Source of the DNA: Marchantia polymorpha subsp. ruderalis
Lineage: Eukaryota > Streptophyta > Marchantiopsida > Marchantiales > Marchantiaceae
Length of the DNA stretch: 64,000 bases
Direction of reading: 5' to 3'
Assembly: GCA_037833965.1 (NCBI GenBank)
Contig: AP031359.1
Location: 678,001-742,000 of the forward strand
The number at the start of each line of letters is the position of its first letter. Position 1 is the first letter of the stretch. This document shows positions 22,401 to 34,130 of the stretch, in pieces. The notes below the pieces were generated by a model. That model was not told the DNA's origin. It saw only the letters and a list, made by a program, of their open reading frames with translations, and searched no databases. Position numbers and translations under genes: made by a program.

Positions 22401-25400
22401 TTCCAGGTTTCCAGGTGTCCACCAGGTAACTGGGAATTAAGTTAGACCTCGCGATAGTGAAGCACCAATAAGTGAGCCTAAAAAGTACCGACTTCTCTGG
22501 GTTTTGCGAACAACAAAACAATTGAAAGCAGATTAGACCAGTATGTATGATACTGGGTAAACTTGGGACTAAACGTGGTCTCCAACTATCAACTTCACAG
22601 CGTCCTAGTTTAAGTTCAATAATCGTGCCAAATGCTTGCAAGCACGCCAGACCCGCAAAACTTCCACGGCGTCTCCCTCAGCATTCAACCGTATGTTGGT
22701 AACATGCCTAAAACAGAAATGAAGACACTAATTCATCACCGACGAGACTATGGTTGCACACCGAACCAGTAACCGGCATAAAACGGAGTACGTTGGAAGC
22801 GAAAAGCAACAGATTTATCTTGAACGTAATCTCTCAGATTGTCCAAGAGACCCAACATACAAGAACTAATAAACTTGAGATGATATGAAGCATATTTGCA
22901 GAGACATATGATCGGAGCTCAACTTTTAAGGTCCAGAAATCATCGATGTCACTTAAGTGGTGAACATCAAGATAACACAGCTCCCCAAATTACTTTCGAA
23001 TTGCAAATATTCCTTCCCTCACCTCAAGGATTCCGAATATGTCTACGCTACTGTTCTCATAAGATTACACTACAGTGCACTTGTCAGGTAACGATTACCC
23101 AATAGCGAGGGAAATGTGGACGCAAACAGTACTACTCTTCTAACTCTGAGGTGATAAAAGGGCCACGATATTGATAACGCTGAAGCGGCTGAATATAAGT
23201 AAGCGATTAACGACCATGCGAACATAATGAGCACAAATCAAGGCATAGGAAAGAGGTAAAAAGCAGACTGTGATAGTGACTATATTAAGCAAGAGTAAAC
23301 CCCAAGAAAAGCCTGCACATAGATTACATAATACACGAGCAGCCGCAAGGGCTTTCCAGGTAAATGACCGGAGCAATGAAGATCTAGGTGTTCCATCTCA
23401 AATGAGCCGACGAAACATACTACACAGCAAGACGGAAGAAGAAAATCATAACCGTGGGACGTAATATGCCTGGACTGAACGTGAAGTTGTAAGAAGATAT
23501 AAAAACCGAGGGATGAATAGGACGTAGTAACATGGAGGTGTACACGGAGGAGACCAACTGTAGAATTAAAAGTGAATGTAAGTGTTCGGAATAGATCCGG
23601 TCCGAATAAATACTGTCCTACAGTGACTATCAACAAGATATTGAAAAGGGAGCCACACACACCCGTCTTTTACACTCAGCTGCTTCATCTCTAGATTCCC
23701 AGGTGCACAGGTGTCTGGACGAGACGGCACGGAATCTGAGGTTAACTTGAATCCCAAGACCTAGATCAGATATTGCCTGGCACAAACAAGCTACAAGCCG
23801 AGCGGAGGAGCAAGCAGAGAGTAGTGAATGCCGTAAAGATTAGCACATGCCACATAATTGAAATACTGGCAGTTCGAGTGTAAACCATTCTGAAAACCAT
23901 CGTGAAGGGAGAAAAATGCAAATCGAGAGAACTCTGTGATTAATAACCAGGAAAACCAATAAGTCAATGAATGGATAACGTAGAGAAAGCGAGGAATCAC
24001 GGTATTACTTGTCTACAGAAATGTGCACCTGAAAGCCATCGTGAAGAGGAAAGTGAGGTAATGGACGAACTAAGGTAGAAGACAGGCTTGTCGACAAGCT
24101 CCCCGACATGTGTAGGTGGCCTGTCGTCCTAATTGACAAAGTCCCGTAGCGAAATCGCCTAGAAGGAGAATTTTCCGAGGTAAAACAGAAGCCAGGGCAC
24201 AGTGTATGAGACGCATATTGTAGTGGTGGGCGTCATCGTGGCTAATTGATATGGCTGGGGTCTGAAAAAGATGCTGTTAAGATGTACACGGGCGCCTTTC
24301 ACCTTAGTGACTCCTAATTCAGACTTGTAAAGAATCGTGGATAGAAACGTAGGAGAGCAATAAGCTGCACTTAGTTCAAATCCGGGTCTCGTCGATCGTC
24401 GTGGACCTGGATCTGAAGTTTCGGCGCAGATTGGGAAATGGTCAAAACCATAAAGCAAAAAGAGTTAGCGGAGAAGGTTTCATGGAACTCGCATGAAACC
24501 CTACGATACACAGCCCGTGCAATAGCGTGTAGAAAGATGTACATAAATTTGTGAACTCCGGGACATAAGGGGCAACGAAATCGTCTACGAACCGTCGAGC
24601 GCTGAGAGGCTAAGGAGTCTAGTGAAAGGTTCGAATGTCACAAAGGAAAAGTAAACTCGTGTGAGTCAAATTCATAGGAATTTAGCCAAAAAAACCAGCA
24701 CAGTTGGTTGCCGATGGAAAGCTCCCTCGAATGTTGAGTTCAGCTTATCCAGTCAGAAATGCAGCCAAGTAGTGAATAAATATTGAGAGGGGAAAACTCA
24801 CAAAGATGGTGGACAGTTGGAACCCTCTGAAGAGTGTCGAGCCCAACTAGACAGAGTGGTGAACTGGCCATGGTCAGCATAGAGTTTAAAGGTAAAGTAG
24901 CTCCTTGCATCAGTGTGAAGACACTGGGCAAAGAAAGGGTTATCTTATCCTTTGTTTTAGGTCGGTAAGTTTGATGTCAGTGTAAACGTTGGTAGAGTCT
25001 CAACATTAGAGGAGAAGTGGTGAGCAGTGGGCCTGCAATGGGTGATCAGGTTAAACTAATGGATAACGCTACAAATTCCTGTAAAAGTATGCACTATCCA
25101 TGAGGAGAACGGCTACAGCCCTTTCTGGTGCAGAAAAGCAGCCCATATTTCAAAAAATGTGGGAGAGAGCTCCCAGTAAGCCAAACCCAACTATGTAAAG
25201 ACTTGCGTGAGAGTGGTATCAGTAGCTGAGACTGTGAATCGTGCGGTTTTCGTGGAATCCTGTGTAACTTCCAAGGAACGACGGAGAAGGAGAGGTAAAA
25301 CAGAAGAAGCGTGAGTTATGTTGGTGATGAAAGAATGCTGAGAAGTAAACTGGGTGGCAGCAGAAGTAACTTCTAGCTGAGTGTTAGAGAGTGCTGTCTA

Positions 25401-27457
25401 GGGCGTAGAAGCAGCGTCTAGAAATCTAGACGCGCTGTTTGCAGATAGAACTACCGGCAGCGAAAGAAGCATTGCTGTAGGCTTTTGACCATGTAAGAAA
25501 TGACGAACGACAGCTGGAAACATCGTAGCCTAGAAAGATCTGTACGTTTCAGGTGGATGTAGAAACCTGCACTTGGAGTAGCAACGGAGTGTACTCGTGC
25601 ACAACAGGTAGTAGCCAGCTGCTGTTGTGATCAAAAGATGCCAGAGAGAGCATCAATAGAATAACATTCCGGTGGTACCTGCAAGCTAGTAGCGATATTT
25701 TGCGTCACAGAAAAAATGGACTGTAACCAACGAGAGATGCGAGCGTGCTTCAATCAGCTCGAACTATTTTTATCCCCTCGTCAGGTCGCTGAGGTTCTCT
25801 TGATTATGACATGGTACCAGGTATTGATCCCTGGTGCGGGCCTTGGGGACTGACCGACATTAGAGTAAAAAAGGCTGGTAGCACATTGAAAGCGTAATAG
25901 GAGCTGCAGTACGGGCCTTCGACTTTGTGACGGACATTCGACATTGACAAAGTTGTAGCACATTTACAGTGTAACAAAAGCTGCAGGTACCATGTCTAAG
26001 AATAAGATCCTAGGTGTATCACAATCTTGCAGAAAGTTAGAAGTTAAATGACAAGACGTGGCACGGAGGCAGTGGGAGCGTGAGTATAAAATAGGCAATA
26101 CCATACCTGCTAACGTAGATCGTACAAATGCTAATTAGAATCCACAGACTGCAATCAACAAAAAAGGTGAACGAGCAATAACCCGCTCCCTCTAATTTGA
26201 AGAACTCATCAGTCCACATAGGTCCTCTTATCCCATGTGACTGACATCAAGAGGGTAGCAGTACGTTGAAGACGTATTTATTCTGCAGGTCTCATAATAA
26301 ATAGAGTTAAGGCAAATCAAAGGCGAAAGATGAGAATTCAGGCGAATAAGCAAAGGCATCCAATCAAGTATAGGAGCCAAAGATGATCGAATTCTGCCAT
26401 GAAAGAAAGTGGAAGCATAATAAATTTAAAGAGCCCAAGTCAATGAATAGGTACCATCAACCGTTCGGAAATGTCAATCATGCAGGACACCTGACGTCGA
26501 GTGACTTAACATAGAAAGGAGGCAGTGGATTTGAAACGTAACCTCGATACTCAGAAAGGTACCGGGGGATGAAAGAGCTGACGTAAAACGTATCAACGCT
26601 GAATAAGAACCCAGACACCGTAATTAAAGTGATCATCAAATGTAATGAAGAGTGTGCATCAACCCGCTCCCGCTATTTTCAAGACCTCGTTAGGCCCTGA
26701 CCACCTCTTGTACATGAGCAAAAGTATAGAAAGCAGGTTTCAGCTGCAAGTCGTCGCATGGAAGCCGTCGTATCTTCGTTGAAACCAACACGGAATCTGA
26801 AGAGATAGATGCGTCTCCTCAGGTGCCCGTTTGACAGTAAACCCAGAAAGAACATCGCGTAGTCACTCGCCATATGTAAATTTAAATCCACATAGCGAAC
26901 AGAGTACATGTACTCAGTATAGGCCATTGGGTTGTGAATATGATTAAAAGGTTTGACGGTACACTCAAGCCGTATAGTGAGCTCTATATCTCACATTGCC
27001 AAAATAAATGCAAAAATCACACCAAGGACGTCACCCTAGATGAATGGAGCTTGAAACAAGATCCAACACAGTCCAATCCACTAGTGACAGCAAGAAGAGA
27101 TCCTGCATGACAAAAGGGGTTGAGCAATCCAGCGGTTAACTCAACTGACGGGTCGGAAGAGTAAAGCTGGAAGGTATCAAGAGAGTACTAAGAAGAAATT
27201 TGCTAGTGTAAAATCCTATCGAAGCGTAAAAGTGAGCGTGCTTCACTCAGCTCCCGTTATACAAGAACGCCTGAAAGAGCAATCACATGTCTAAGTCGAG
27301 ACACATCGCATCGTTATAAATAACATAAAACCTGATCAACCGCAGTGGCTTAAAATGAAAGGAGGGACCTTGCTTGATCTGAAAACGTCACTGACTAAAT
27401 TGGCCCAGGACTAACATGTCTATAAAACTGGTGAGTAAGATGCAAGAGAAGGAAGAA

Positions 27458-27515
<58 letters not shown>

Positions 27516-30500
27516 CTACGGGACGTACCCGATGTACTTTATGAGCCTCCCGCCATCATCCCTAATCGGAGAGATAGTGAGCAGATTCCAAAACGGACTT
27601 CCATCTTTCTTATAATTAAGAAGTTTTCCGGTGTAGATGTTTCCTTCCCTCAACGCACCTCGTATCATCGCGATATCATGGGCATCAGTATACTGTCCCT
27701 GCAAAAATCGACTGTGACAGTCTCAACAAGGTTAGTAAACTTTTGTCTCTGAACTGTCATTGTCCAGCTTAACGGCACGACCCTCTCATAATTGATTGTA
27801 CAAACTGTAGAAAAGTATACTAGGAAAAGGGAACGGGTTTAGAACAGGAGAAATCGCTTCCATTGCACTCAAGTAAATCATAGTTTCAAATGTTACTTCT
27901 TACATAGCTCATAATTTTGGTTCATGCATTCTCTAAACGGGGAAGCTAGAATCGAAAGATGAAATTCTAGGAGGAAAGGGCACTTGGTCTACGTATGCGG
28001 TGAAGATGCATCATAGAAGTGCGGTTGTCAAGTCTAAGCCTAAATACTACGCGTTGAGGTGAAAAATGGTACTTGAACTCCAATGTGTTGGTATTCGTCT
28101 AGAGTAGAAAATTATCAGAAGCCATTGACTATCAAGAAACGAACTCGCAGCGGTAACTAGACAATAACCACTTTAGATTGCTAATTCCTCAGCCAGTATG
28201 TGTAAAGTGCCCCACATTTTTCCAGGGACTGTTCACACACACGGGATATCTGCTTGGATAATTTTGCCACTCCATGATCGATGAAATGTTGATTTCATAG
28301 AATTTAACCGAAAAATCACTGAAACAAAAAAAATAAAGAGCAAAACCAAACAATGACCTTTTATGTTACGAATCAAATGAAACAGACATCTCAATGAATA
28401 AAAGTGTCTACAATTCTAAGGGCAACGAGGCAGGAAAACCTAGAAAATAGATACAAGACAAGAGCATTGAAATGTTCAAAAGATACCAGCGAGTTTGGAA
28501 AAAAGCATAAAACGCCAAACATGCGACAAGAGCAGACTAGGAATTCGAGGTACAGTACTTACAATCACATCAATGTGCGGTACATAACCCACGCAAGGTA
28601 GTAGACTACCTTGCGTGGGTTATGTACCGTATGCGTGGGTTGCGTGCGTGCAGCCTAAAATTCTCTTCCATTTTTAGGCGACATCAAACACCTGTGTAAC
28701 TAGATTACTACCCTGTAAATAAGGGTTTTTTTTCTTCAGAACCACGTGAAAGACGAAGTTTTCACAGAGCAGTATGAACCAGACCAACCTCGTACAATAC
28801 GCGACTGAGAAAATGAACGCTGCGTACACCACTGAGGAAAATCGTATACTGTGCTGACTAGCATGTGCTATAGAGCCCGCACTCTGCTTGGGCCCTCCTC
28901 ATAGAGAAAAACTCTGGCACTGAGAGTCACGAAATAATTAAAGAAACATGTAAATATATAGCAAGACCAAGTACAAGTACTCAGTTGAACACCTTGGGGC
29001 TGTAACTGACATTTGAAGGATGGTAGAACTTGACAGCGTAATTACAGCTGCAGGTAAAAATGAATGCAAACCGAGATAAGATTTGGAACTACACGCTCGT
29101 TCATTACAAAGAAATTGTCGCATAGACAATGGACATGCAAACTACTTGAATGGGGCCTAATACTCGGCCACACAACATTAGCAAATCGCCAGTTCAAAAC
29201 AGATGCCCAAATAACAGCAGACGCCAGAAAGATACAGAGAAAATCCAAGAAAGACGGAAGTCCAGCAGAAAAAAATGTGAAACTGGAAGATAAGTGTGTA
29301 AGTAGGTCACAAGAAGGTAGCCAAAAAGGGATGTTCATGCGAGCTTGGATTCTATCAAAATAGTATAAAATCCAGACTCTGTAGAATCCCGCGAAAATGA
29401 AATGATGCAAATGGGTGTCTCGAGAGAGCTACTTGGGAGCGAAGTGGGTCTCCTTTTGTATTGAAGTAATTGCCATAAATGGCTTCAGTTCGACATTTGC
29501 AGGCTGGAACCAAAACATAACTCTATTCTAGATCATCTAGCTAAAAATTACAAAGCCCCAACGGCTATGGGTCGAAAGAGAAGCGGGCGCTTGAACTTAA
29601 TTTCAAGGCTAGGGAATTCAGTGACAGATTGGACCCCACCAGTAGAGCTATACCTGGGATAAACTGCGTGTGATAAAATGCAAAAAGCAGTATGCAATGT
29701 GTGTTTGGTAAGGAGACAAGCGTCTTTATGATTAGTTTATGCTTATAACCAGAGCAGATTTTATAAGTCGTATCAAGATGATGTACCGTAAAACAATATG
29801 AAACCAACTGAATGCAGCTAAGCGCAGGGACAGGAGAAAGTAAAGAACATAACGGATGGAAACTGTGGTGTGCAGAACACACGAGTCGAGTATTTGCATT
29901 CAAATAAAGTTTGATATCGGCGCATGAGCGGGAAATGGTGGGGACAAAATACGAGGTATAGACAATTTAGGCAAAAAAAGAAAAGATACGCAGCAACATT
30001 CAAAGTATTATTCCAGACATTCCGCACCGTCAAGACTACGTTGATTTAACATACCAGCATTCACACTCATAGGAAAAAGGAACATACCAGTTTCTACCTA
30101 CCACCTCCTTGGCCGTATAACCAGTCATACTAAAGAAACCAGCGCTGGCATACAGGATAGGGTACTCAGCATTCAAAGCATCACAGACCACAAATGCCAA
30201 CTGGAAAGACGCCAAGGCCTCCTTCACGTTCTTCGACAGCCCTGGTATCATCGGGGAGAAACTGCTGCAAGCACTAGAACCCTCCGAAGTCGTCCTCGAG
30301 CTCTTTCCCAATGCAGAACTTGTGTCCGAACTCCCTGTAGTCCACGACAGTCTAGAAATCCCCTCGGTCTCAGCTGAACCCGATCCTCGATTATTTGAGG
30401 GCTTCAAAACAACTCCATAACCCCACTGAGCAGCTCTCTCAGAAAGAGCCTCATCGCTAATCTCGGAAAATCCCGATATCTTCTTCCCTCTCCTATGTTT

Positions 30501-31055
30501 TAAAACTTCGTCCCAATCCTGTTCCACCCTTGTCTTCGTTGGCTCGACAGGATAACCCGAAAGTGTTTTACTGGACGCCTCGAGATTTACGTCAGTATTA
30601 TCTCTGGTATCGCTAACAAACTCCAAGGGTCTCGATACAGAAGAAGGTAACTCTGACGTGTCTCCAGAAACTTCAGCATCTGTTAGCCATTTCGAAACAT
30701 CATCCTGTACACAACATCGGGGATACAGAGCGGCACTCGACACAACACTTGGGTGGTCACCACTACCTGAAATCAATGGCCGTTGAGACGACGGTGGTGA
30801 TGTTCCTGAGACCGACGGCACTACTTTGCCGGTGTCGTGCTCCTGAAGGTGGGACTCAGCGCATTGAAGAGCATCTTTCCATGCGGAACGCGTTCGCGAG
30901 AACAGAAGGGGAGAAGTCTGAGGGCCACCACCAAATATCTCCAGCGATCCGCGAGTATTACGAGAAAGCTCAACTTCACGAGAAAAAATGTTGGGTTGGT
31001 GAACACTGTAGGCCTTGCTGCTCGCCCCCGTGGGTGGCTTCTTCAAAAGCGGCAT
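16008..31055 (-). CDS. PHOT: Phototropin, 5' half (five exons, LOV1 complete)
   Basis: Blue-light receptor kinase of the phototropin family; normally LOV1, LOV2 and a C-terminal AGC-type Ser/Thr kinase acting at the plasma membrane. Exons that join in frame with GT-AG borders: 31055-30088, 27711-27529, 21901-21810, 19791-19452 and 16413 to about 16008. They give about 663 residues: an extended N-terminal region with NTRGSLEIF and ERAAQWGYGVVLK (both resemble conserved phototropin N-terminal blocks), LOV1 (about residues 288-390, with YASAGFFSMTGYTAKEVVGRN, CRFLQG, LLNYKKDGSPFWNLL and IGMQAEV), and the start of the LOV1-LOV2 linker, acidic and Ser-rich with a basic KKLNGRFSKRGSR patch. LOV2 and kinase are not visible; they lie beyond the window or are lost. 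The start Met is the first in the open frame and gives a plausible N-terminus. No stop or frameshift interrupts the joined exons. Exon 5's end is uncertain. Confidence 0.85.
16414..19451 (-). other. Phototropin intron 4
   Basis: About 3.0 kb, GTAAGT to AATTGCAG. Frames inside (for example 17852-17403, minus) are hydrophobic but show no domain and are probably chance. Confidence 0.7.
19452..19791 (-). CDS. PHOT: Phototropin exon 4 (linker between LOV domains)
   Basis: Joins in frame after exon 3 as EGRKKTKDNRTAGG, then a Ser/Arg-rich segment (NCQRTSRSQYSLSSSRQSF) and ends KRTSSLLKMF with two bases of a Lys codon. Acceptor GTGGTAG at 19798-19792, donor AA|GTAAGT at 19452/19451. Low complexity and phosphorylatable residues fit the linker of phototropins; the assignment rests mainly on frame, phase and order. 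Confidence 0.7.
19792..21809 (-). other. Phototropin intron 3
   Basis: About 2.0 kb, GTATCC to a TGGTAG acceptor. No recognisable gene or repeat. Two near-copies of a segment occur at 20590-20660 and 20690-20780 (CTAGAG...GGTGG...CATGT...GACGTGGTT...ATTTCA...GATTCTAGG), a local duplication. Confidence 0.7.
21810..21901 (-). CDS. PHOT: Phototropin exon 3 (end of LOV1)
   Basis: 92 bases. Joins exon 2 as IGMQAEVTESAAIGKALDQN and then GVPADVKNLFEA, matching the block IGMQVEV...KALRPNGLPESL that follows LOV1 in land-plant phototropins. Acceptor TTGCAG at 21907-21902; donor CAG|GTATCC at 21810/21809, leaving one base of a codon. Confidence 0.85.
21902..27528 (-). other. Phototropin intron 2
   Basis: About 5.6 kb between GTACGT (27528) and the CAG acceptor (21904-21902). 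No recognisable gene on either strand. Contains loosely repeated segments around 25640-27250 (CCCGCTCC followed by an A/T tract; GTAGCACATT followed by GCTGCAG) and the AG microsatellite. Confidence 0.75.
27461..27512. repeat. (AG)n microsatellite next to a splice donor
   Basis: 26 perfect AG units. On the transcribed (minus) strand it is a (CT)n tract starting 16 bases inside intron 2, directly after the exon 2 donor. Confidence 0.95.
27529..27711 (-). CDS. PHOT: Phototropin exon 2 (second half of LOV1)
   Basis: Begins TCGATTTTTGCAGGG after a CAG acceptor, completing the Cys codon and giving CRFLQGQYTDAHDIAMIRGAL, then TGKLLNYKKDGSPFWNLL and ISPIRDDGGRLIKYIG. The donor is GG|GTACGT at 27529/27528. 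The FMN-contact residues of LOV domains (C, R, Q of CRFLQ; N of LLNY; N of FWNL) are present. An ATG-like GGGACAG site nearby could mimic an acceptor (TTTGCAG|GG) but would remove CRFLQ. Confidence 0.88.
27712..30087 (-). other. Phototropin intron 1
   Basis: About 2.4 kb between donor 30087 (GTATGT) and acceptor CAG at 27714-27712. Open frames inside show no domain. Contains the perfect 25-bp inverted repeat at 28578-28629. Confidence 0.75.
28578..28629. repeat. Perfect 25-bp inverted repeat with 2-base loop
   Basis: Arm 28578-28602 (CGGTACATAACCCACGCAAG, continuing GTAGT) is exactly complementary to 28605-28629, separated by AG. It lies within phototropin intron 1 and would form a strong hairpin in the pre-mRNA. 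A second, partial copy of ATGCGTGGGTTG follows at once. Confidence 0.95.
30088..31055 (-). CDS. PHOT: Phototropin exon 1 (N-terminal region and first half of LOV1)
   Basis: Encodes residues 1-322 plus two bases of codon 323. The N-terminal region is long (about 285 residues) and Ser/Thr-rich, as expected for a phosphorylated regulatory segment. LOV1 begins near FVVCDALNAEYPILYASAGF and runs to VVGRN. The donor is CTG|GTATGT at 30088/30087, which splits the codon of the FMN-binding cysteine; reading through would give Trp and a stop about ten codons later. Confidence 0.88.
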
Positions 31056-31900
31056 TGTTTGGGAAGTCGCAGAGCCTGAAGCTGGTCAGAGAGACAGATC
31101 GAATAGCTCAAAACTTAGGCCCAAAAAGTTTAAGGAATCGCGAAATCATAGAATGCAACTGAATGAGCACAATTCAGCTTCGAAATAGAGTAAAAGACAA
31201 ATTATGAGTATTTTTTATATTTTTTATATATTTATATATATGTATATACATTCTCTCTCACTCCCTACGCCACGGTTTCGATTCGAGGATTTCGATACAA
31301 TGATCTCGATGTGGAGCTACTGACAAGCTTGGAATCGCGTCCGAAGCCGCTGGATCAGAGCACGCAGCCAACAAAAATGGAATGTATCCTCTTCAGCAGT
31401 AGATTGAGTAACATAGGAACTGCCATTGTAAATCTGATACGATCTCTTGGCGTGATCAAATGCTCTCAAGAGCAGCACGTACCTAACCTAGCAACTTCGG
31501 CTCCGTCCTGACATGAGTGCGGAGTACAATGGCGAGATAGCTTTTCCTGTTTGCCTGCCAAATGTTAGAGTACCAACGCACCACGGCCTATTCCCTGTCT
31601 TAGCAGGAGAAGGAAATCGACCGCGACTGAAACAATTGAGACATGCTACAGAGGCGGCGTCCACCGCACGACCGGATGATATCGTGCGCAACAAAGATGC
31701 ATGAAACTGTCGATATATATGAGTTGCGTAGCGGGAAATGGAGATGACGATATAGAGAGCGCGCTCACATACTGCTTCCCCAAACAGACACCGGCCGACT
31801 GTCAAACAGGCCGAGTTAGTAAATATAACAGCAAGAATATACTCCAACCATGGTAAGAAAAATAACACCGGTTAGACTTCATCCGTGTAAACCTTGATAG
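31056..31900 (-). promoter_or_regulatory. Probable phototropin leader and promoter region
   Basis: Sequence upstream of the start codon (reading minus). A run of TATATA-rich sequence lies at 31205-31247, about 150-190 bases before the ATG, and could hold the TATA element. Beyond it the composition matches the phototropin introns until about 31870, then turns AT-rich. The open frame 31868-31488 has no domain. The transcription start cannot be placed. Confidence 0.35.
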
Positions 31901-33570
31901 TGTTTTCCTATATAGCCTCCCTCTTAAGCATTATCTTTCCTACAAATTTAGGGATCACATATATTTAGTTTAACATGTCATGGATTGTAATGTGGCGTAA
32001 GATTTGAAGATAAGATTATTGCGTTTGAAGCTATTAAACAACTTTATAATATCATGAAAATTTTCATCGGCCTCTTCTCAAACTTCCAATCAGAGCAATT
32101 GATGCTCTATATCCACAAACCCGAATTTGAATCTTGAGAGAAAAGAATTTCATCATCATTACCATTGTACATTTTCTCTTCAATCATCTTCATAGTCTCC
32201 AAAACCTTTTCCATGTTTTCCAAAATTGCGAGAGCAAAACTTAATGGTGTAATCGTCGACATGAAAAAATTCTTTAATCTCTTCTTCCCAACCGAGAATA
32301 TTTAAAGTTGTGATAGCTTGTGCAAGTTTGGTCATTGAATACTCCATCCGGTATACTGCTTCACTATTGACTTGTAATGTTTTTATTTTTGCCTTCAAAA
32401 ATACATTGTCGATAAAGTTTGGGAACATTGAATTTCAAATTTTATTTATGTAACTATCAGCATTAAACAAATGAGTTAGAAATATATATGCCACTCAAGT
32501 AGCACCGCGTCGTAATCTCGGCCCTATTAAGGTTTCAATGGACATCTATTTCCGCTTGTTCCACGTCTTTTTGAAAGCTCTTTCACTAACATCGTACTCA
32601 CGCTCTAGAGCTGCTTTACATAGAGCATACGTATTCCTTAGGTTCTCTATGATACCACATCTCTGGGACTCATTGAGGCGTTTTCTGCTAGCTTTCTTTG
32701 ATATTGTAACAAAACCACACCATTAGGAAGTGATACTTTTAAAGTACACACCTTTCGGCTCAATACACACTATGCTTCCAGGTTCAAGGTGTGTTCTTAA
32801 CCGAGAGATTCCAGTACTTATTTTCATTCTTTTATGGATCATGAATGCTTCACTACCCATGTCAAAATTGAACTAGAGTTGATAATAATGTCGAGTATTT
32901 TTGAATGTTCAAGCATGATGAGCATTCATTCAAGAATTCTCTTCTTGCTATTCTTTCATTCATTTCATCTTGCCTTTGTGTACCAATATTCAGGATAAAC
33001 ACATACAAATCACAAAACACATTAATTCATAATTGGTGGATTCTTTCACTAAACATACACACAGAGTTTGTGTGTAATATTTTCAATAATCTTAAAAGAA
33101 CAACTTGTGTCAAATAAACATATATTTTTTGTTCCTTCTGCTATAACTAAATGTTGGCAGCACAAAATCCCAACGTCATGAATTAACTTATGCATTTCAA
33201 CAATATACATCTCCAATTTATACCTTCAACTTAAAATGTAACCCAATTTCAATCATAGATTTATTTTCATTGAAATCTTAATCATAGTGCAGTATACATC
33301 ATTTTTCTTAATAAATTATATGCAATTGCATCAAACACAAGATCAAGTAAGAAAAACCTTTGAGATATATGAGACCAATGGCGGAAAGCCAATTACCGTG
33401 GTAACCCGGATATGCGCGAATTGCATTAACTTTGCGAAAAGTGGTCCACATTTTATGAAAACGGGCTAGAAATGAAGAGCGCAACGAGTTCTATGTGCTA
33501 ATAGAAGGAAAGTGAATTCTGGGACAATGTTTTTTATTGCGTGACTGCGCGGCCTTATTGTTAGGTCTAT
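31901..33570. other. AT-rich stretch without recognisable gene
   Basis: A minus-strand frame at 32428-32180 (acidic, 82 residues, no known domain) may be a fragment of an old transposon protein. Otherwise nothing supported. Confidence 0.4.
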
Positions 33571-33574
33571 GACT

Positions 33575-34130
33575 CTATGGGCATTTGGAAAAGAATGTCA
33601 AAATTGAAGGCTGGTTAGACGTAGGTGCCTTCGCTTTCTTAGGTCGCCCGACAAGGCTCTCAACGCTTGGAGCGATATGATCCTTAGAAGATGCAACTCG
33701 CTTCTTATGACTTTGCATTTGAACGCTCTCAACTCGTATGGGGTCTTCATCCTTGTCACTATCAAGAGGTTCTCCTACCTTGTGATTTGCGACAATGAAC
33801 GCAGCTTCTTCACTGACAACTCACCAAGTACTTTGCGTGACAGATGTAACATATCGATCGATAAGTATAGTTCCGCTTGTCCCGCTTTTAACAGCGCTAC
33901 GCTCGAACACGCCAATACAAATCCCCGTACGAATATTACTTGCTTCTTCAAATCACCACTCTGAAACGCAAAATATATCTCCGAGACATTGTTTTTCAGA
34001 AAAACCAGTTCAATACTTCTAGTTTTGGACTTATAGTTCCCATTTGGATCTTCAATAGAATAAGAATCTTACTCCGCTTTTGTGATTTAACTTTTCAAAC
34101 TAAGTTACGGATGACTACTGGCTCTTATTC
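33575..34130 (-). pseudogene. Broken unrecognised gene with C-terminal PIP-box-like motif
   Basis: Minus-strand reading gives SNIRTGICIGVFERSAVKSG, then TILIDRYVTSVTQST, then after one stop SEEAAFIVANHKVGEPLDSD, a basic segment (SHKKRVASSKDH), RPKKAKAP and a C-terminus with QPSILTFFSK and a TAG at 33577-33575. The last motif fits the QxxIxxFF pattern that binds the PCNA clamp. Several stops upstream show decay. Family unknown; neighbours are repeat fragments (a copy of the 293-bp TG...CA repeat lies upstream at 34735-34945). Confidence 0.3.

Noticed and set aside
30749..31162. Plus-strand open frame of 137 residues
   Set aside because: It is the antisense shadow of phototropin exon 1 and has no domain.
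31488..31868. Minus-strand open frame upstream of phototropin
   Set aside because: Composition is Cys/Arg/Ser-mixed with no domain and no splice partner; more likely chance within the upstream region.
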